Positions 22,001 through 36,000 of a stretch of 64,000 nt of DNA are shown piece after piece. The notes under the pieces were generated by a model. That model was not told the DNA's origin and made no database searches. It saw only the letters and a program-made list of their open reading frames with translations. Position numbers and translations under genes: made by a program. The stretch comes from Monarcha castaneiventris obscurior. Taxonomy: Eukaryota > Chordata > Aves > Passeriformes > Monarchidae. The stretch's first letter is position 1, and each line of letters begins with the position of its first letter. The stretch is taken from NCBI GenBank assembly GCA_026261815.1, contig JAMPIT010000894.1, positions 56,460,147 to 56,524,146 of the forward strand. Reading direction: 5' to 3'.

Positions 22001-25000
22001 TGTAAATCTGCGAGCACTTTCGGAAAAGTATGTCTCTACTTATAATTAGATTTCTCCAAACAAGAAAATTGTGATGTCTCATCACCAGCCTCATGCTTTT
22101 GGAGACATCTGTGTTTCGTTTACTGCAGATTAAATAAAAAAAAAAAGAAGTAAAAAAGTAAAATTTTCAATTCCTCCCTGTGAATTTTTTTAGATTAAAA
22201 ATGAGCAGGCTTTGTATGTAAAGGAAAGGTACAGTCTACCTAAGTTAGAGCTGTGATGAATTATTATCAGAAAGGTTATTTTTATCTCTAGTGGTTGATC
22301 TACAAATGGCAAATCCTGTCTTGGAGAAAGTAGTTTATCATGGGCCATAAAGCTGGAATAGCAGTGCTACATTCAGAGTCATGGTTTTATCTTAAAGAGA
22401 CTTTTTCTTATGATTTGGCTTTATACAGAAGCCAATAGGAATACTCACAGATGTAAGGATAGTTCACAGAAATTAGAACACCAAGTGTAAGCCATATTTT
22501 CATATGTGGTGCTGGTGACATAGACAGAAAACAATATTTAAAATAAGTATTTGAGACTTCAGGTTGCAGAGTTATACGTTACACAGACTTTTTTTGGATG
22601 CTATGTGTTTTTCTCTTGTTGCAGCTCCTGAGTTCACACTGTGGTGAACTGAATGTGTTTCTGAATTAACCACAGTAGCATTTATTAGATTATGTGTAAG
22701 GATTTGGCCTGTTCTTTTAGAAAGTTCCTTAAATACCTTGAGAAGGTGTGTTTTACCTAAAAACCAGGAAGGAACTCATACATATGACTTCAACATCTTT
22801 TAAAATCCAAACTGTTCATAGACAGATGATCTTTATCCACTCAGGACTTACCCGGGTTAGTTTCAAATGACCAGTGTCTGTCTATGTTATTCAAAGGACT
22901 GTATGGCTAAGGTTCAAATTAGATGTTTGGGAATGCAGTGTGTTGTGCACACCCCCAACCCACTCCCAGTGTATTTGGGCTAAGAATAAAGGGTGTACAT
23001 TCCCTTAAAACACGTTTTGGAGTGTTTTCCTCAAAACTTGCACAGCTCCAGACTGTAAACTGTTTAGACGGCCTTTCAGACTTTATTTGCAAATCATAGA
23101 GAGTACAGCAGAAACAGCCATACACGATCACTGAGTTTTTCATGTGCATATTTACTAAACAATACTACCTAAAGCAGAGAGATTAGGAGTTTAATTTGGA
23201 AAGATATTTGTCCTGCAGCACACTACGTCCAGTATGCCCAGCAGAGGCACAGAAACAGGGCATGGCAGATAACAGCTGCCTTTGGTGTCCTCAGAAAACA
23301 CTGGGACTACAAAAGAAGTTCGTGCTACTTCTGTGGAAACAAAAGATGTACCCTGGAAGAAAAATGCCTGTGAAATAAAAATAACAAAAATAGCTTAAAA
23401 TATACTTAGGAAATGTTGGGCCAGTTCCACAAAGACGTAAGTAAACAGAACTTTAAAAACACTCAGAGCTGTTTATCAGTGGAGAGATTTTCAAAATGGC
23501 ATAACTGCAGTCAGCCCTTGCTGTGATGGTACAAAATCCTCTCTCTGCAATTTCGTACTCTTCAAGTGAGTTTGGAACATGGTCAGACTGATTTGAAAGT
23601 ATGTCTTAAATACCTGCTACAATATGTTATATAATTGGCATGTCACCTGGTTGCTTTCAGTCTATTAATTGCAAACTTTCCATCAAAACAACTTTTATTT
23701 TAGAGGAAACTAACAGAGCGAGAACCCATATCGTTTCCACAGGAGGTGTAGCTATGATCTTCTCTGGGTCCCAGGAGACCAGAACATTCCTCCTATCAAA
23801 ATGAAAGTTCTGCACACAGCATGAAAAGGAAAAGCAGACACCCAGGTCACTGATACCTATTAACCATTGAGCAAATTTTTTTAACTGCTCCATTTTCTTC
23901 AGAGCAGGAGGTACTAAAGCAGTTTTGCTAAAAGGTTGCATGTGAACAGTTATGCTAAGCTTGAAGGGTGAAACCATTTAACAGGCAAAATGAACAGGTA
24001 GGTATAGAACAAGTAAAACAGTAAACAATTGTAATACCAGGAGAACATCCATATAAAAGAATTATACACATTTACAGAGGATTTATCACTTACAGCTTGC
24101 TTTGACTTGGATCCAAGTGAATATACCATTCCCATCTGAATCTTTCTGTTTAGTTTTGTTTCAAATTCCCTTTTCCAAGCCCTGAATAAAGTATTTGAGA
24201 TGGCTAGTTTGTTAATATTTTATCATGGGAGCTAAAATAAATTCTGAGCCCTTCCTGTGATGTGAAGATTGTATATACTTTTTAAAAATCAACTTTTTGC
24301 ACATAGCTTTTCTGTATTTTCTATTCAATGGACGGCGTGATTAAATGTTCAAAAGAATGTCTTCACTGAACCAACACTTTGGTTTATTATTGGTTGGGCT
24401 GGAAATCTTTCATGTTGTGCTTACTCAGATCAGCTTTATCTCTGTGTTGATCAATAGGCCATCTCTTAAAACTAAAATACTGGGCTGATAACTGCAATCC
24501 TGCTTTTCAACTTTGATAACTCTTTTAAACTCCAGAGCTGAAGATGCTGGAGAATCTCTTGCACACTGCAAAGATTATTTGCAAGATTAAGTTGACCATA
24601 CTCACCTTATCTTAAAAAGTTTTATATTCTCCTCCAGAAATATTGAGGAGGTAGTGAGGACTTGTTCTAAGATACGTTTGTTGAATAATTGTTAGGAGAC
24701 AGAATTACAGTCAATGAGAAACATACTGATTTTTTAATATTTTTTTAAAATTTAAGCCTTTAACCAATGAGGATGTATGCTCTGAATTTCAGAGATCTTT
24801 TAAGTAGCAGGTTGTTAAAATATACAACTTTGAAAACAAAATCAAGTTCAAGATTTCTTCAGCTCTGTCTACATCCATTTTTTCCCACTTCTCTTTCTAT
24901 GCTACCAATATGAAAGAGTATTTGGTGGCAAATAAGGAATCCAAATTCTGATATAATCCAGAAGGAAATTCTAGCAGAGATCACTGATAGAAATTAAAGC

Positions 25001-25200
25001 TGGCTGCCCAGTAGTTCCAAAGAGCTGTACAAAGCAGATAAAAAAAAATCAGCATAAAGACCATCTTTCTGTAATTCCCACATTTCTAAGAGTACTAAGA
25101 TTAATAATTTAAAAAAACCCCAACAGTAAAAAATTCCACAAAAATTTTTCATTGTTGTTTCCTCCTGAATTTAGGAAAATGGCCAGCCCCAGCTAACCAG
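13030..25200. other. Intergenic, AT-rich, no gene recognised
   Basis: Scattered short frames, none resembling a known protein. Local oddities are a tandem duplicate of CTGGAAACTTTCTTT around 21190-21222 and a TA/TG-rich run near 20262-20283. A short patch at 13738-13772 with repeated AATCA may be a decayed CR1 tail. Confidence 0.6.
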
Positions 25201-25204
25201 TTCT

Positions 25205-25287
25205 AGATGAACCTGCTTGAGCAGGAGGGTGGACCAGATAATTGCCACGATGTCCCTTCCAAGATCAACCATCCTGATATTCTGTGA
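25205..25287 (+). mobile_element. CR1 LINE 3'-end remnant
   Basis: The plus strand reads AACCTGCTTGAGCAGGAGGG, then TGGACCAGATAATTGCCACG, then ATGTCCCTTCCAAGATCAAC and CATCCTGATATTCTGTGAA. This matches the conserved CR1 3' end in sense orientation. It is 5'-truncated and non-coding; the left boundary is approximate. Confidence 0.85.
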
Positions 25288-25289
25288 AA

Positions 25290-28200
25290 GCAGAATATTA
25301 CTGGGATGTGAGTTGAAATGTTCTGTATGTAAAAACAGTCACTCAATAAAATTTGTTCATTTTTTACTATTGTAGTAATTCACTTGCCCAAAAGCCTGTA
25401 CTATCATTTTCTATCTGAACATGTAGTAGAAACTTAACCAAAACAAAGCTGTTAGTTCAACCTTCCAAAATAAAGAGGTGGGTTTGTTTGTTTTTAAAAA
25501 TCTGTTTATAAATGGCTATAAAGTATAAAAAACTCATTGGCCCGGGTGTTCTGATGCTGTGTCTGTGCCTCTCCAGTGCTGAGCTGTAGACCAAACACTT
25601 GAGTCCTGAGCACTTTGAGTTTTCAGTAAATACTGATCAAAAAACCAACGGGGAAAACAACAGAAAAAGACTAATACATTTATTTTCAGGAAATTGTCTG
25701 ACCTTGGTTGTGCTAATTCCTAGTTGCAGAAGGAAAACATTTTATTCTTTGATTCTAGTCCTTCACTTTGAAGATTGTTGTTATTTGCACACATCAGTCT
25801 TTGTTCACTAGTTGATACACACATAAGGTAAAGTTCTTTTTCCTTTATTTTCAAATCCCAATCATCTAGCCTTCTACATTCTCATTAAAAGGCTTTGCAT
25901 GATTTTTTTCCACGGAAATTCCAACTTAGACTGGATGGCTCTTCTCAGGCAGGGATTTATTTTGATTTTGGTGTGTAAAATTTAACAAACACATCATAAT
26001 TTAGTTAAGTGTTTTTAAAGAGAATCAAGATTTTGAATGGATGTGCTTAAATTCCTGAGCTGCTGATATCATTGCTGATACCAGGTGAAATTACTTGAGC
26101 TCTGAGGAAGGCCTTTGAATTCAGAGGCTGAGTAAGAGACCAGAATTTAGCTTTTTGACAGGGGAAAGGAGCGTTTAAAACATGCCTACAATGGGATGGC
26201 AGCACGAGCAAAGCAATAACCACAGCTTCTTACAGCAGCATGTGCAGAAGCTGTAAATCTGGTGGTGGAAGGCTCAGCAAGGGCTGTGAATTCCAGCACT
26301 TCTCTGAATTAACAGGAGCAGGGGAGGGATGCAGGCGGTCATGAACCTGTCTCTGTTTCTCCTTGCCGCCTCAGAGTCTCCCAGAGTACTTACTCTGGGA
26401 CAAGCTCTCCCTTTGTCTCAGCTTTCATTTGTTGGGGGAATAAAGGTAAAACTCTATTTAACTCTCAGTCTCAGGTGAGTAATACGTTCCTTTCCTTTTC
26501 CTTGTTTGAGAGGGATTTTTTTTGTTTAAGGAAGGCATTTGTTTCTCTCCTGAAATTCCAGATGAAGGGATGAAGGTGGGGAAAAAAAAGTTGTCCCTAC
26601 TGCACTGCTTTTTCCCTTGAGCATCCCAAAGGTGGGAGACAAAATACAGCAATTCTTTCTTCAAAAAAACAAATGCTGACTCTCAGCAGAGCACGATCTT
26701 GGCTTCATCAGTCAGGAGGCTACGAGGAACAGCATGAGGCTTACACAAACAATCGCACACACTTCCACACATGCTCTGTCCTTACCTCCCCACACCTAAA
26801 GTTTGCTGCAAAACTTTCTGTAACAAGTTCCCTGCTTGTTTTTTTAACATTTCTGAGAACATTTCTGTTCAGCTTGTAGGACTTCTTTAAAGGTGATTCA
26901 GTTTTGTGAACAGTGAGTGCTTAAATTCAAGTGAAATTAAACAAAAAAAAGGTTTTTTTACAGTGATGTATTTTCACTCTGCTATTGCTCAACGAAGTGA
27001 AATGAGGACTCAGCTTCTGTAGTGATATATAGTATTTACTTAGTGTCAGATGTAGGTGTGGCAATTAAGGAAAATTGTTGCAACATATTTTTTCTTTTAC
27101 CAAGTGCAATTAAGAGTGATATTATTTGTAATCAATTTAGACTGAGATTTCTTCAAAGCTGCTTATCATTAGCTTATATTTACCCTGCAATGGCTTTTTT
27201 TCCCTTGAGAAGTACAGCTGAGTCTCAGTGCATTGCTATGGCAGTATAAAGTGATTGGAAAATCCCTGCAGCTGGTAGAGAGGGAAGCAGACACTCCCTA
27301 AAATCTCCCTTCTGAGGTTTTGTTAAAGGTCATGCTCAATAAATGACCTCATCACACAGTGTATATTGTGAGGGTGTTTACTGGGAAGAAGAGGTGCTCT
27401 TAGTGGCCTGTAGCTGGTTTTGGGGGGACAGAAGTGAGTTAAGCCTTTAGGATTCCTAGAACTGTGTCATGCACCAGTCTGTGACAAAGCAGCCCACAGC
27501 CTTGGAGTGAAAAAGTAGATTAGATCTGCTACTTGTGAGGGCAAGGGAGTACTGTGTTTTCAAGACATGCTGCAGTGGCAGAATTACAGCTGTACTAAAT
27601 CCTGAGCATTCTTGCCCTAGTGTAGGAGCCAGGCCTTTTCCACACCATTGTTGGCTTCTCCCAGATCTGCTCATGGTGTCTAGCATACCTGAGTGGGAAC
27701 TGCAAGGTAAGATCCAGTTGTAGATAAAACAATATTATTATTTATGTTGTTAATGAGCTGCCTTACAGTATCTTATGGTAAAAATCATTAAGAAACTATG
27801 ACACAGAGCAGCTATACCCTGTTCCCTGTAGTTTTGGGTTTCAAAACACTTGTTTTGTTTCTTTGGCAAAAAATCCCCATTTGTGGGGGTACCATTGAGT
27901 GGTAGTGGCATTGAATGAGAGGATGAAGTTAGTCTGAAGTATAGTTTCCTTTTGCCAAGAGCTAAGAAATTATAAAAACAAATTCTTGGCTGAAAACTTA
28001 AAAGGATAGGTTTGGAATGTTATCTTAAAGGATGTTACAATCCTGGAGCTTCCAGTCATACCCCAGATAAAGCACTTTGTTTATATGTTACCCCATTTCA
28101 CATACAATGCTTCTATGGGAGATGAGCTATAAGGATTTATCCTGGGTTTGGATGACAAAGAGTTTAATTAGAGGGTTTTTTCTTTCTATAATCGGCTGGT

Positions 28201-31200
28201 TTTATACATCACACATATAATCTACATTTTTGCAGCAAGCTCTGGTTAAACTGTTCAGACAGATTTCATACTGTTGTTCTAGGATTTACTCCCTTTCACG
28301 TGTAAATGCTGAGGAAGCCAAGAGAAACTTTAGAAATACACAGTATTTACATCAGTGTGACCTGGAAAATAATCCAGGTGAGAGTTTTCAGTAACACCTT
28401 TACCATCCCCTTTAGACTTTAATTTTAGATTTTATCTTAGTGTTTTGTTTTAAAGAAAATGAGACTTTTAGAATTGTCAGGATTAAATTAGTATTGCCAT
28501 TTCTATATTGATTAATTACCTGCAGTTTGACATTTCCAGCAATATGCATACTTTCATGACTGAGAGATATCACAGTTAGAATAATGTTTAGCATAACCAG
28601 TAGCTAGTTAAAAAACCCACTGCCTTACAGCAAGTGTTGACACCCCTCTGTCATTGAAAACAAACCACAAAGGACTGAATTTTGGGTTTGTAGGCTTTGA
28701 TAATAAAAGAGGGTACAGTTCTGGCTTCAACTGAAGTTGATAGCAGAGCTCCTGTTGCCTACACTAGCAGCAGGATTTCTCTGTACAGCAAAGCGTGGGA
28801 GAGTTGTAGAAGATCTGTAAATGTTTTTGAAACTCAGTACTTTGGTTCTCGTCAGTGCTAAGGAAGAAATTAGTTTCTCCCTTGAATGCGTGGCATTTTC
28901 ATTCCTTTTCATTCTGCTTGGTAATTTGCTCTTGTGCCTAACTTAAGGGCCAACAGAACAGAAGGTGTGATTCTTCTAAAGTGAACTTGTATTGTTTTTG
29001 TGGGATCCACTTGATGCTTCGCACTTTTGCTTCAGCAGTAAAAGTGACTTGTGCTGACAGTTGGAGTAATTGCTGTGCATGGAATAAAACTGTCTTTGTT
29101 TTCTCACTCCACTTCTAAAATTTAAGTGTATTCTTGCAGATCTAAGCTGAAATACGTAGATAAATTTTTGCTCTACGCCATAAAAATGGTTTATATGTTT
29201 TTCTGATGCTTGAATGTGTAGAAGACACATGTAATCATTACTGAAAGGTAAAAAAGAGAATGGGGCAGATTTGGAGGTAATGAATTTTGTTTTTATATCC
29301 CATTCTTTCTCATTGTTTTTTATTTTTGTAAGCTCTACTAGTGCTTTTTCCAACTCCCCTTAAAATTAATGAGACCCAGAATAAGTACAAAGAGACTTTT
29401 GTAGATGTTTAAGAGATGAAACACTCTTTCTTTTCAGAGGTGACAAAGATCTAACTTTAAAATGTGTCCTGCTAAGGGGCCATCTACTGGTGCAGCAGGT
29501 AGGCACTTGCTCTGAGGGGAGGTAGAGTTTTAAGCAAATATCAGTAAATGATGGTCCTCTCAGAACATTCAACAGACAATTTTTGCCTGTCTCCACATTA
29601 GAACATTGCTAGAAAATATGAAGAATTGAATCTAACTCCATTGGAGATTGGGCATTTTCATAGTGATGAACTCACTTTTAAATCTGACAAACCACACACT
29701 GAAGATCACATTGTCTTGTGACTTTTCCCCTCTCACTAGTCATTTTTGTCATGTCATTACAAGCTGGCTACTACAAAAGTTCTTTTTTTTTTTTTTTGTT
29801 TTTGGCTTCTTCTTCTACAATGCTGTGTTGGAAGGTAAGGGGAGGATCTGTTTTTAATGCAGCACACTTGAGGCAGATAGCGATTCTATTTACGCTTTGT
29901 GCTGTTTGGCAGTAGGCATGAGTTCCAAGGATCTTTTGCTCAGTTATTAGCTGTAGGATTAGCTGTATCTCTAACAATCACCGCTGGTAGCAGCTCAGGG
30001 AGAGTCTTCATCAGAAGTTCCTTTGTTGTTGGCACCCCTTTGTTCACAGCACAAGCAGGTTTCAGCCAAAAGTGGGGGCACAAGAAAAGTCAATGTTTTG
30101 TGACCCTTTGGAGAAACAGAAGAATACACAGTAACCCAAGGACTTGAGGAGGCTTTTTAGCTGGGCATTACTGATCATACTAAATTGGAATAAAGAACTA
30201 CAAGTAACAGAACTGCGTGTGATAAATTTGCCAAAACTTCTGGATTCTGCTGCACTTGGCTGTGGGAGGAGAAATCCTGAGACAACATCAAGTTGCATGT
30301 CAGATATGCCCAGTATATTCAGGCTTGCGCAGCCAGAAAAAGAAATGTGTGTTCCTAACAGTGACTTAATTTTTCTGCCCTATGATGCTGGCTGACATTA
30401 GAAGCCTTTTAAAGAATCTTTGTTTAATTTCCCCTCTTTGATGCAGAGTAGTGTTATTCTGTGAAGCTATCTAGTTGAACCACGTACATGGGGGATGAAT
30501 GCTTTTGCCTAGAATGTAGCAAAGCTTGTGATCAGCATAAGTGGAAAAACCCACATTCTTGCTGCCTGCTGGAATGCACAGCTGCATTCCTGGAAGAACC
30601 AGCCAGTCCAAAAACCTTCTCCTGTCTTTTCATCTTTTGTTTGGCCTTGAGCTGGGTGACTACTTTTTGTTTGTGGATTTCTTTTGCAGGACTACATATC
30701 TATTGTCTTGTGTGTAGGTGCTGGGGTTTGGTCAGAGGAAATGGTTCCTCGATGGCACTTAGTGAGAAACAAGAAAACAGCATTTCCCCTGTATGTCAGA
30801 TCCCTGACAGGAACAGGTAGCTCACTGCTAAAAGCAACACATGTTAAGTGTCCCTGCCTCTGCACAGGACGTGCAAGTTGTATTCTGCAGTCTGAGATAA
30901 ACAGTGTTTCCTTGGATCAACCCAACAGCTTTGTTTTGAGATAAAATCCTCAGGCTGTTTGTAAAGTTCACAGGTACCAGAAGGATCTGGCTCTGGAAGG
31001 AGTGAGGTGCTGCTGTGGGCAGCTGCTGTTCCCTGATGGATTTTAGTGTGGAGGCTTGCCTGTAACAGGGACAGGGGGACAGCAACATATAGGAGACAAA
31101 AAGGACAAAGAAAATACTTGTAAAAGAGGATTTAGAGCATGACTGAGTGCCACATAGAGACTAAAGGCATAGCACAAGGATCTGAAATGCTGGGCTCTTT

Positions 31201-33065
31201 CTGCTGGAGGATTGCACCCACTGACTCTGGTAGCTCGTTCAGGCAGTTGCTGCTGTTTGCACAAGTCAGGGCTGTCCATGGAGCTGTAGAATTTTGCTCT
31301 GTATCCGCTATTGGCATTTTTTTTTTCAAATTATTCATAAAACTAGAGTTAGGGTATGTTAAAATAGTTTATTGTACTGTCATATTCTCCTCTTTAAGCA
31401 GATAAAGTTGTCATTCTTTTCAAATTAAAAGAAAAACTGCTAAAAATAAAAAAGAATTCTCTATTCTAGTGCACTGTGCTGTCTGCCACAGAATTGTAGT
31501 TTTCAATTACATTGTTTGAGTTGCAGAGAAACACTTATTTGTCTAAACTGAGGTAATTTCATAGATGTATAAAATCTGTATTTTCTCTCCTGTCCCTTTC
31601 CCCCCAATTTTAGGCATCCAGAGAAAACCTAAAACTGTAAAATAAATCTTCAAATGCTGCAGAAGGCTGAGCACAGCTTTTACTACATACCTCTGCAATT
31701 GGAACTAATTTACTGCCCTGTGAGACGGGGGAAATGTGCAAGGTACTCCTTGGGTAAGTACACCACAGTAAGAAAAGCAGAGCTGTTCTGTAAAAGTTAT
31801 CTGCTTGTATTCAACAATTATCAGGGTCATTCTTACAGCTACATACCGCAGAGCATTAATTAATGGGGCTGCAGCTGGTGGTACCACTTTGGCTGCTTCA
31901 GCCCAGCCTCTTATTCCATATTTCTCAGGTTCGTATGACCAGTCTTGGACCACATCCCATCACCTTTTTTTTCCCCCAAAGTACAAAAAGTACTTAAGTC
32001 TCTACTGGAAAACTGCCAGGCTTTCATAAAAAGAACAGAGCTGTCGTTTCTTTGCTATTTTTATCTTCTCTGCCAAAAAAGACACCATGTTGCATTGGCA
32101 GTTGTATATTTTAAATCGTTTTCTCTCTTGAGCATCTCAGGTCAAACCCCAGGCTTTCTGCAGCCCGTAGATGTCCAGCACATTGCTGACTGCAGCTCTA
32201 CTGTGAATCTTGGGGTACTGGATTACTTTAGGCAATGATTCCCACACACAGAAGGGCTGCAATTCTCAGTTTCCTAAATGTCAGGAGGAACACAAGTTTG
32301 AAAAAGAGCTGGTGGGGCAGGTGTACGGAGAAAAGCCTGTGGTAAAAGGTTGTTTCCAGTCACAGTACATTTTGCAGCAGGAGGGTGCAGTCATGACTAG
32401 GTTTGGCTCACATGCAAGATTCCTCTGGAATTCCCTTTCCTGGAGCCAGGATCTCAAGGTCTGAAGGACTGTAGAGGGAAGAGTGGTTCTGTCCTCCTGT
32501 GGTTTGTGTAATCCTGCCGTGAAAGCCGAGTCACTTCATCCCCTCTGTGTCAGGTTTTATTCCTCAGGAGTTCTTGAAACAGAAACAGAAAGGAGGTGAA
32601 TCTATTCTCGTTGCTTTATGTCCTTTCAGCATAGAAGGCAATTCCACATAATTGTAATGGAATTTTAAAGATGGAGTTAGCTGCCAAAAGCATTTAAAAA
32701 TAAGATTGTATGAAAGCCCAAAACACTTACTTTGCCAATGCTTTTAATTCTGATGAATTTTCATTTAAAATACTACTTTGGACTGCGAGAGGTAAGATTT
32801 CATTGCCAAAATACAGTCTGTTCCTGAAGGGACTGACTCTTGTATTTAAATTTGAATGAATAATATGAGTGGCCTCTCCTGTATATGCTGCAGCCTAATT
32901 TGGGATGGGCAGAAAGCTTGAGAGATTAAAACCTTTTGGAGGGTATTATTAATGCAGACACAGTCTTCAGCTCCGAACTGCCTTGGAAATACTTGAATTT
33001 AATGGTACAGCACCTCAATGTGTATTTTTACTGTAACCTATAATGTTGTTACTTACTGTCTTTTA
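25290..33065. other. Intergenic, no gene recognised
   Basis: AT-rich DNA. The longest frames, such as the 125-residue minus-strand one at 28976-29353, show no family resemblance and have the low-complexity look of chance frames. A 16 T homopolymer lies near 29783. Confidence 0.6.
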
Positions 33066-33068
33066 AAA

Positions 33069-33092
33069 ATATATATATATATATATATATAT
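33069..33092. repeat. (AT)12 dinucleotide repeat
   Basis: Twelve perfect AT units in AT-rich intergenic DNA. Confidence 0.97.
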
Positions 33093-33094
33093 CT

Positions 33095-36000
33095 CATAGA
33101 TATACTATGGAAACACAAGCAGATAAATATTTGAAAAAAGACTAGAAATGACTGGAATAGAGAGAGATGGTGAAAGGCTTCATTAAAGCTGTCCTACCGC
33201 AGGAAACACAGTTTGCTGTAACGTGCTCAGTGGTGAAAAATGTAACCACACTTATTCTCTACTGTTTGAAATATTCCTTTCTTCCTCCTCCCCCTACATT
33301 CTCCTAGATCCTCAAAATCCTTATAACAACAGGTTTTTTAAGGTCTCTTTGATCATACAGTTCCTACTGTAGAAAGCTTTGTAGTTGAACACCTGTTTTA
33401 TACGTCAGGATGAGCTAACTTTCATACTTAATAAAAGGCTTCATCATCTTTGGTATTGATGCCAAATAGAACACAGCTAGAGACTCCTCTGCTTCAGAAT
33501 AGAGTGAACTCTCTGAGAATTTGCCATGATATTGATGAACAGCACGTCTTTGGCACTCTTGACAAAGAGTAGTAACCGCAAGGTGGCTGGCGATGCCCTG
33601 AAGAGGATTAGCAATTAGAGGATTAGAGGGGTGGTAGATACAAATTCTGACACAACCTTTTACAATCTGCTTTATATCTTTTACTGGGACCACACTGCAA
33701 GGAAGCAGATCTTTCAGCTGTTAACCCACATGCAAAGCAAACACCCTGACTTTCATTGTTCTTTTTTTATTCAGTGTGCACCATGCCAGCTTCTGTTAAT
33801 GCAAAATTTGGTACTCGGAGTTGAGAGCTCTTTTGTCTTCCTCCACGTAAATCAGCTAATCCCAAACCCTGGGCAGCCTGCCTTCCCCACGCACAAGTGC
33901 TGAGAGAAGTGATACTTGAGGGAGCTTGCAGGCTTGGTTCTTTAACTGAGCAATGATTTATGGCTTTTGACTGAGGTCATTGCTTGGCACATAGTGATGA
34001 CCAATTTGATGAATTAAGAACTCAAGCAACTCAAGGGCCCTTAACATTTGTAACCAATCATAATCTGGCTGGCAATGACCACAACAAAAAACCCCATGTA
34101 TTCTTCTTTGGACCTATTTTAAACTAGTTTAGCTTTGTTTTCTTCTCAGAGACCTACTGCTGCCATTAGATACTCTTTGATTTGGTTCCAAGGATGGGTC
34201 AGAGTCACATTTTTCTTTGATAAACCTATTTTGGTTTCCTCATTGATGTACACTGCCCAGAGTTGCACGTTTCTTTTTGGTCTGCTCTTGCATTACCACA
34301 TCAAGGAGAGCTGGAGGGGCCAGTGCTGCAGAACAGGCAGGAGGGGTTCACACAGTGTCAGAAGGTGCACATGGGCTACTTTTCTTTCATGTCCTCTGAA
34401 GAAGCTGGTTAACAGCACCTTAGATATCACCAGTTCATCAGCATCCATGAGGTTTGTGTAAGGCAGAGTGCTTCAGAAATGGCGTTAGTAAGGCTTTACT
34501 GCAGTAAGGTGGTGGGACAGAAGCTCTGAATAAGGGAAACTCTATGAATATACACTGTTCACATATTAAAAATTAAACCTAGTTCAGGAATAAAACACTC
34601 ATATCAACTGCAATTCCCTGCCAGGCTGATAACTAATGTCAGGGAAGGTGTAATACTCTGGTACTTTGGTATTGAACCCCTTAGAAGTTAGGCTTTGAAA
34701 GCTGTCTTTGCAATGTTAAAAATGTCTTGCTGTACTGCTTGGCTGGGAAGGAGATATTTCTACCATATTTAGTGTAGGCAGCTGAAACAACAGCAGTAAA
34801 AATCAATACTAATCAATACTTACATAGCACGTTTTACCCACAGTGCTGAAATAGCATCTCTTGCACAGGAATGTCTTTTTTTATTCAGGCAGACTATTTC
34901 TGTAGGTGGTGATTTATTTTTCCTCCATGGTATTTCACAATCCCAAGTATTTATTAGAATATTGGTATGTCTTTGGGGTTTTACTCTTCTCTGTTACATT
35001 TTAAAGTATTAAAATATAGGTTGAAAATAAATTGCCTAAATAATGATTATTTGTGTTTTATGCTGTGCCAGTGCCTTGGAGCCACACTGCTGACTCCCTC
35101 TCCAGTGATAGGGGCTGCATAAATGTAGGAGAAAGTGTTTTAGACAGAGAAAATATATTTCTGTGGTGTGCAAAGACAAATACCAGGAAGGCTGTTCTTT
35201 TGCTCTTTCAGAGTGACTTGCATGGATGAACATGCTCTTTGCTGAGAAGATCCACTAGCTCAGAATTGTGTGTGCAATGCTCCTGAGCTGAAATCCATGC
35301 TGAAAATATCAGCATGGGCCTTGAGCACTTTTGGGCTAAAATGCATCTGTTTCATAGAGCTAAAAATTCTCCTCCCAGACTGTCTCAGGTCTGGATGTTC
35401 ATGATGGAAAGTGCACGTCCTCCTTCCTGCAGATGATGGAGGGACCCAAGCACACTTTGACTGTGGTCATATGATATGTCACTGCAAGAGCTGGGACCAA
35501 GACCTGCTGCCTGGTAACCTCCTCACCTCTGCCTTATTCACAAAAGGGTGGGGATGAAATGAGTTTTCTTCAGATCGCCAAAAATGTCATCCGACTCCAG
35601 AGATCTCCAAGCCTAAACTGTCTCCAACGCCTTCTCATGAGTCCAGGGCCTCACCTCTTCCCCTCTGTGCAGCTGCCAAAACCTTTTGCTTCCTTTCACT
35701 GACAGCTTCACCAGTGCAGCTGTGTATTTTCAATGAGTAGCACTAGGAAAATTTGGGGATGGAATATAATTAAATTTTTAAAACCCACAGGAAAGTTTCT
35801 GGTTTGAACGTATTAGTCACTCAAGTTCAATTAAAGCTTTATTTCTAAGGAAATTACCTGAGGCTACCACAGAAGATCCAGAGAGCTGCAGGATGATCTC
35901 TGCTTTGCTGTATGAGGATCCCAGCACTGTCACTCACATCCTGCTTTGCATCAGTAGGAAAATCAAGGTGCTGAAGGCCAGTGACAGGTTCATGGAAGGA

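Noticed and set aside
28976..29353. A 125-residue minus-strand frame
   Set aside because: Length is within chance for AT-rich DNA of this size and no motif or homologue is recognised.
33415..33693. A 92-residue minus-strand frame with a protein-like mix of residues
   Set aside because: No family recognised and no ATG context, splice partner or CpG promoter nearby. A protein search would settle it; a significant hit would overturn this.
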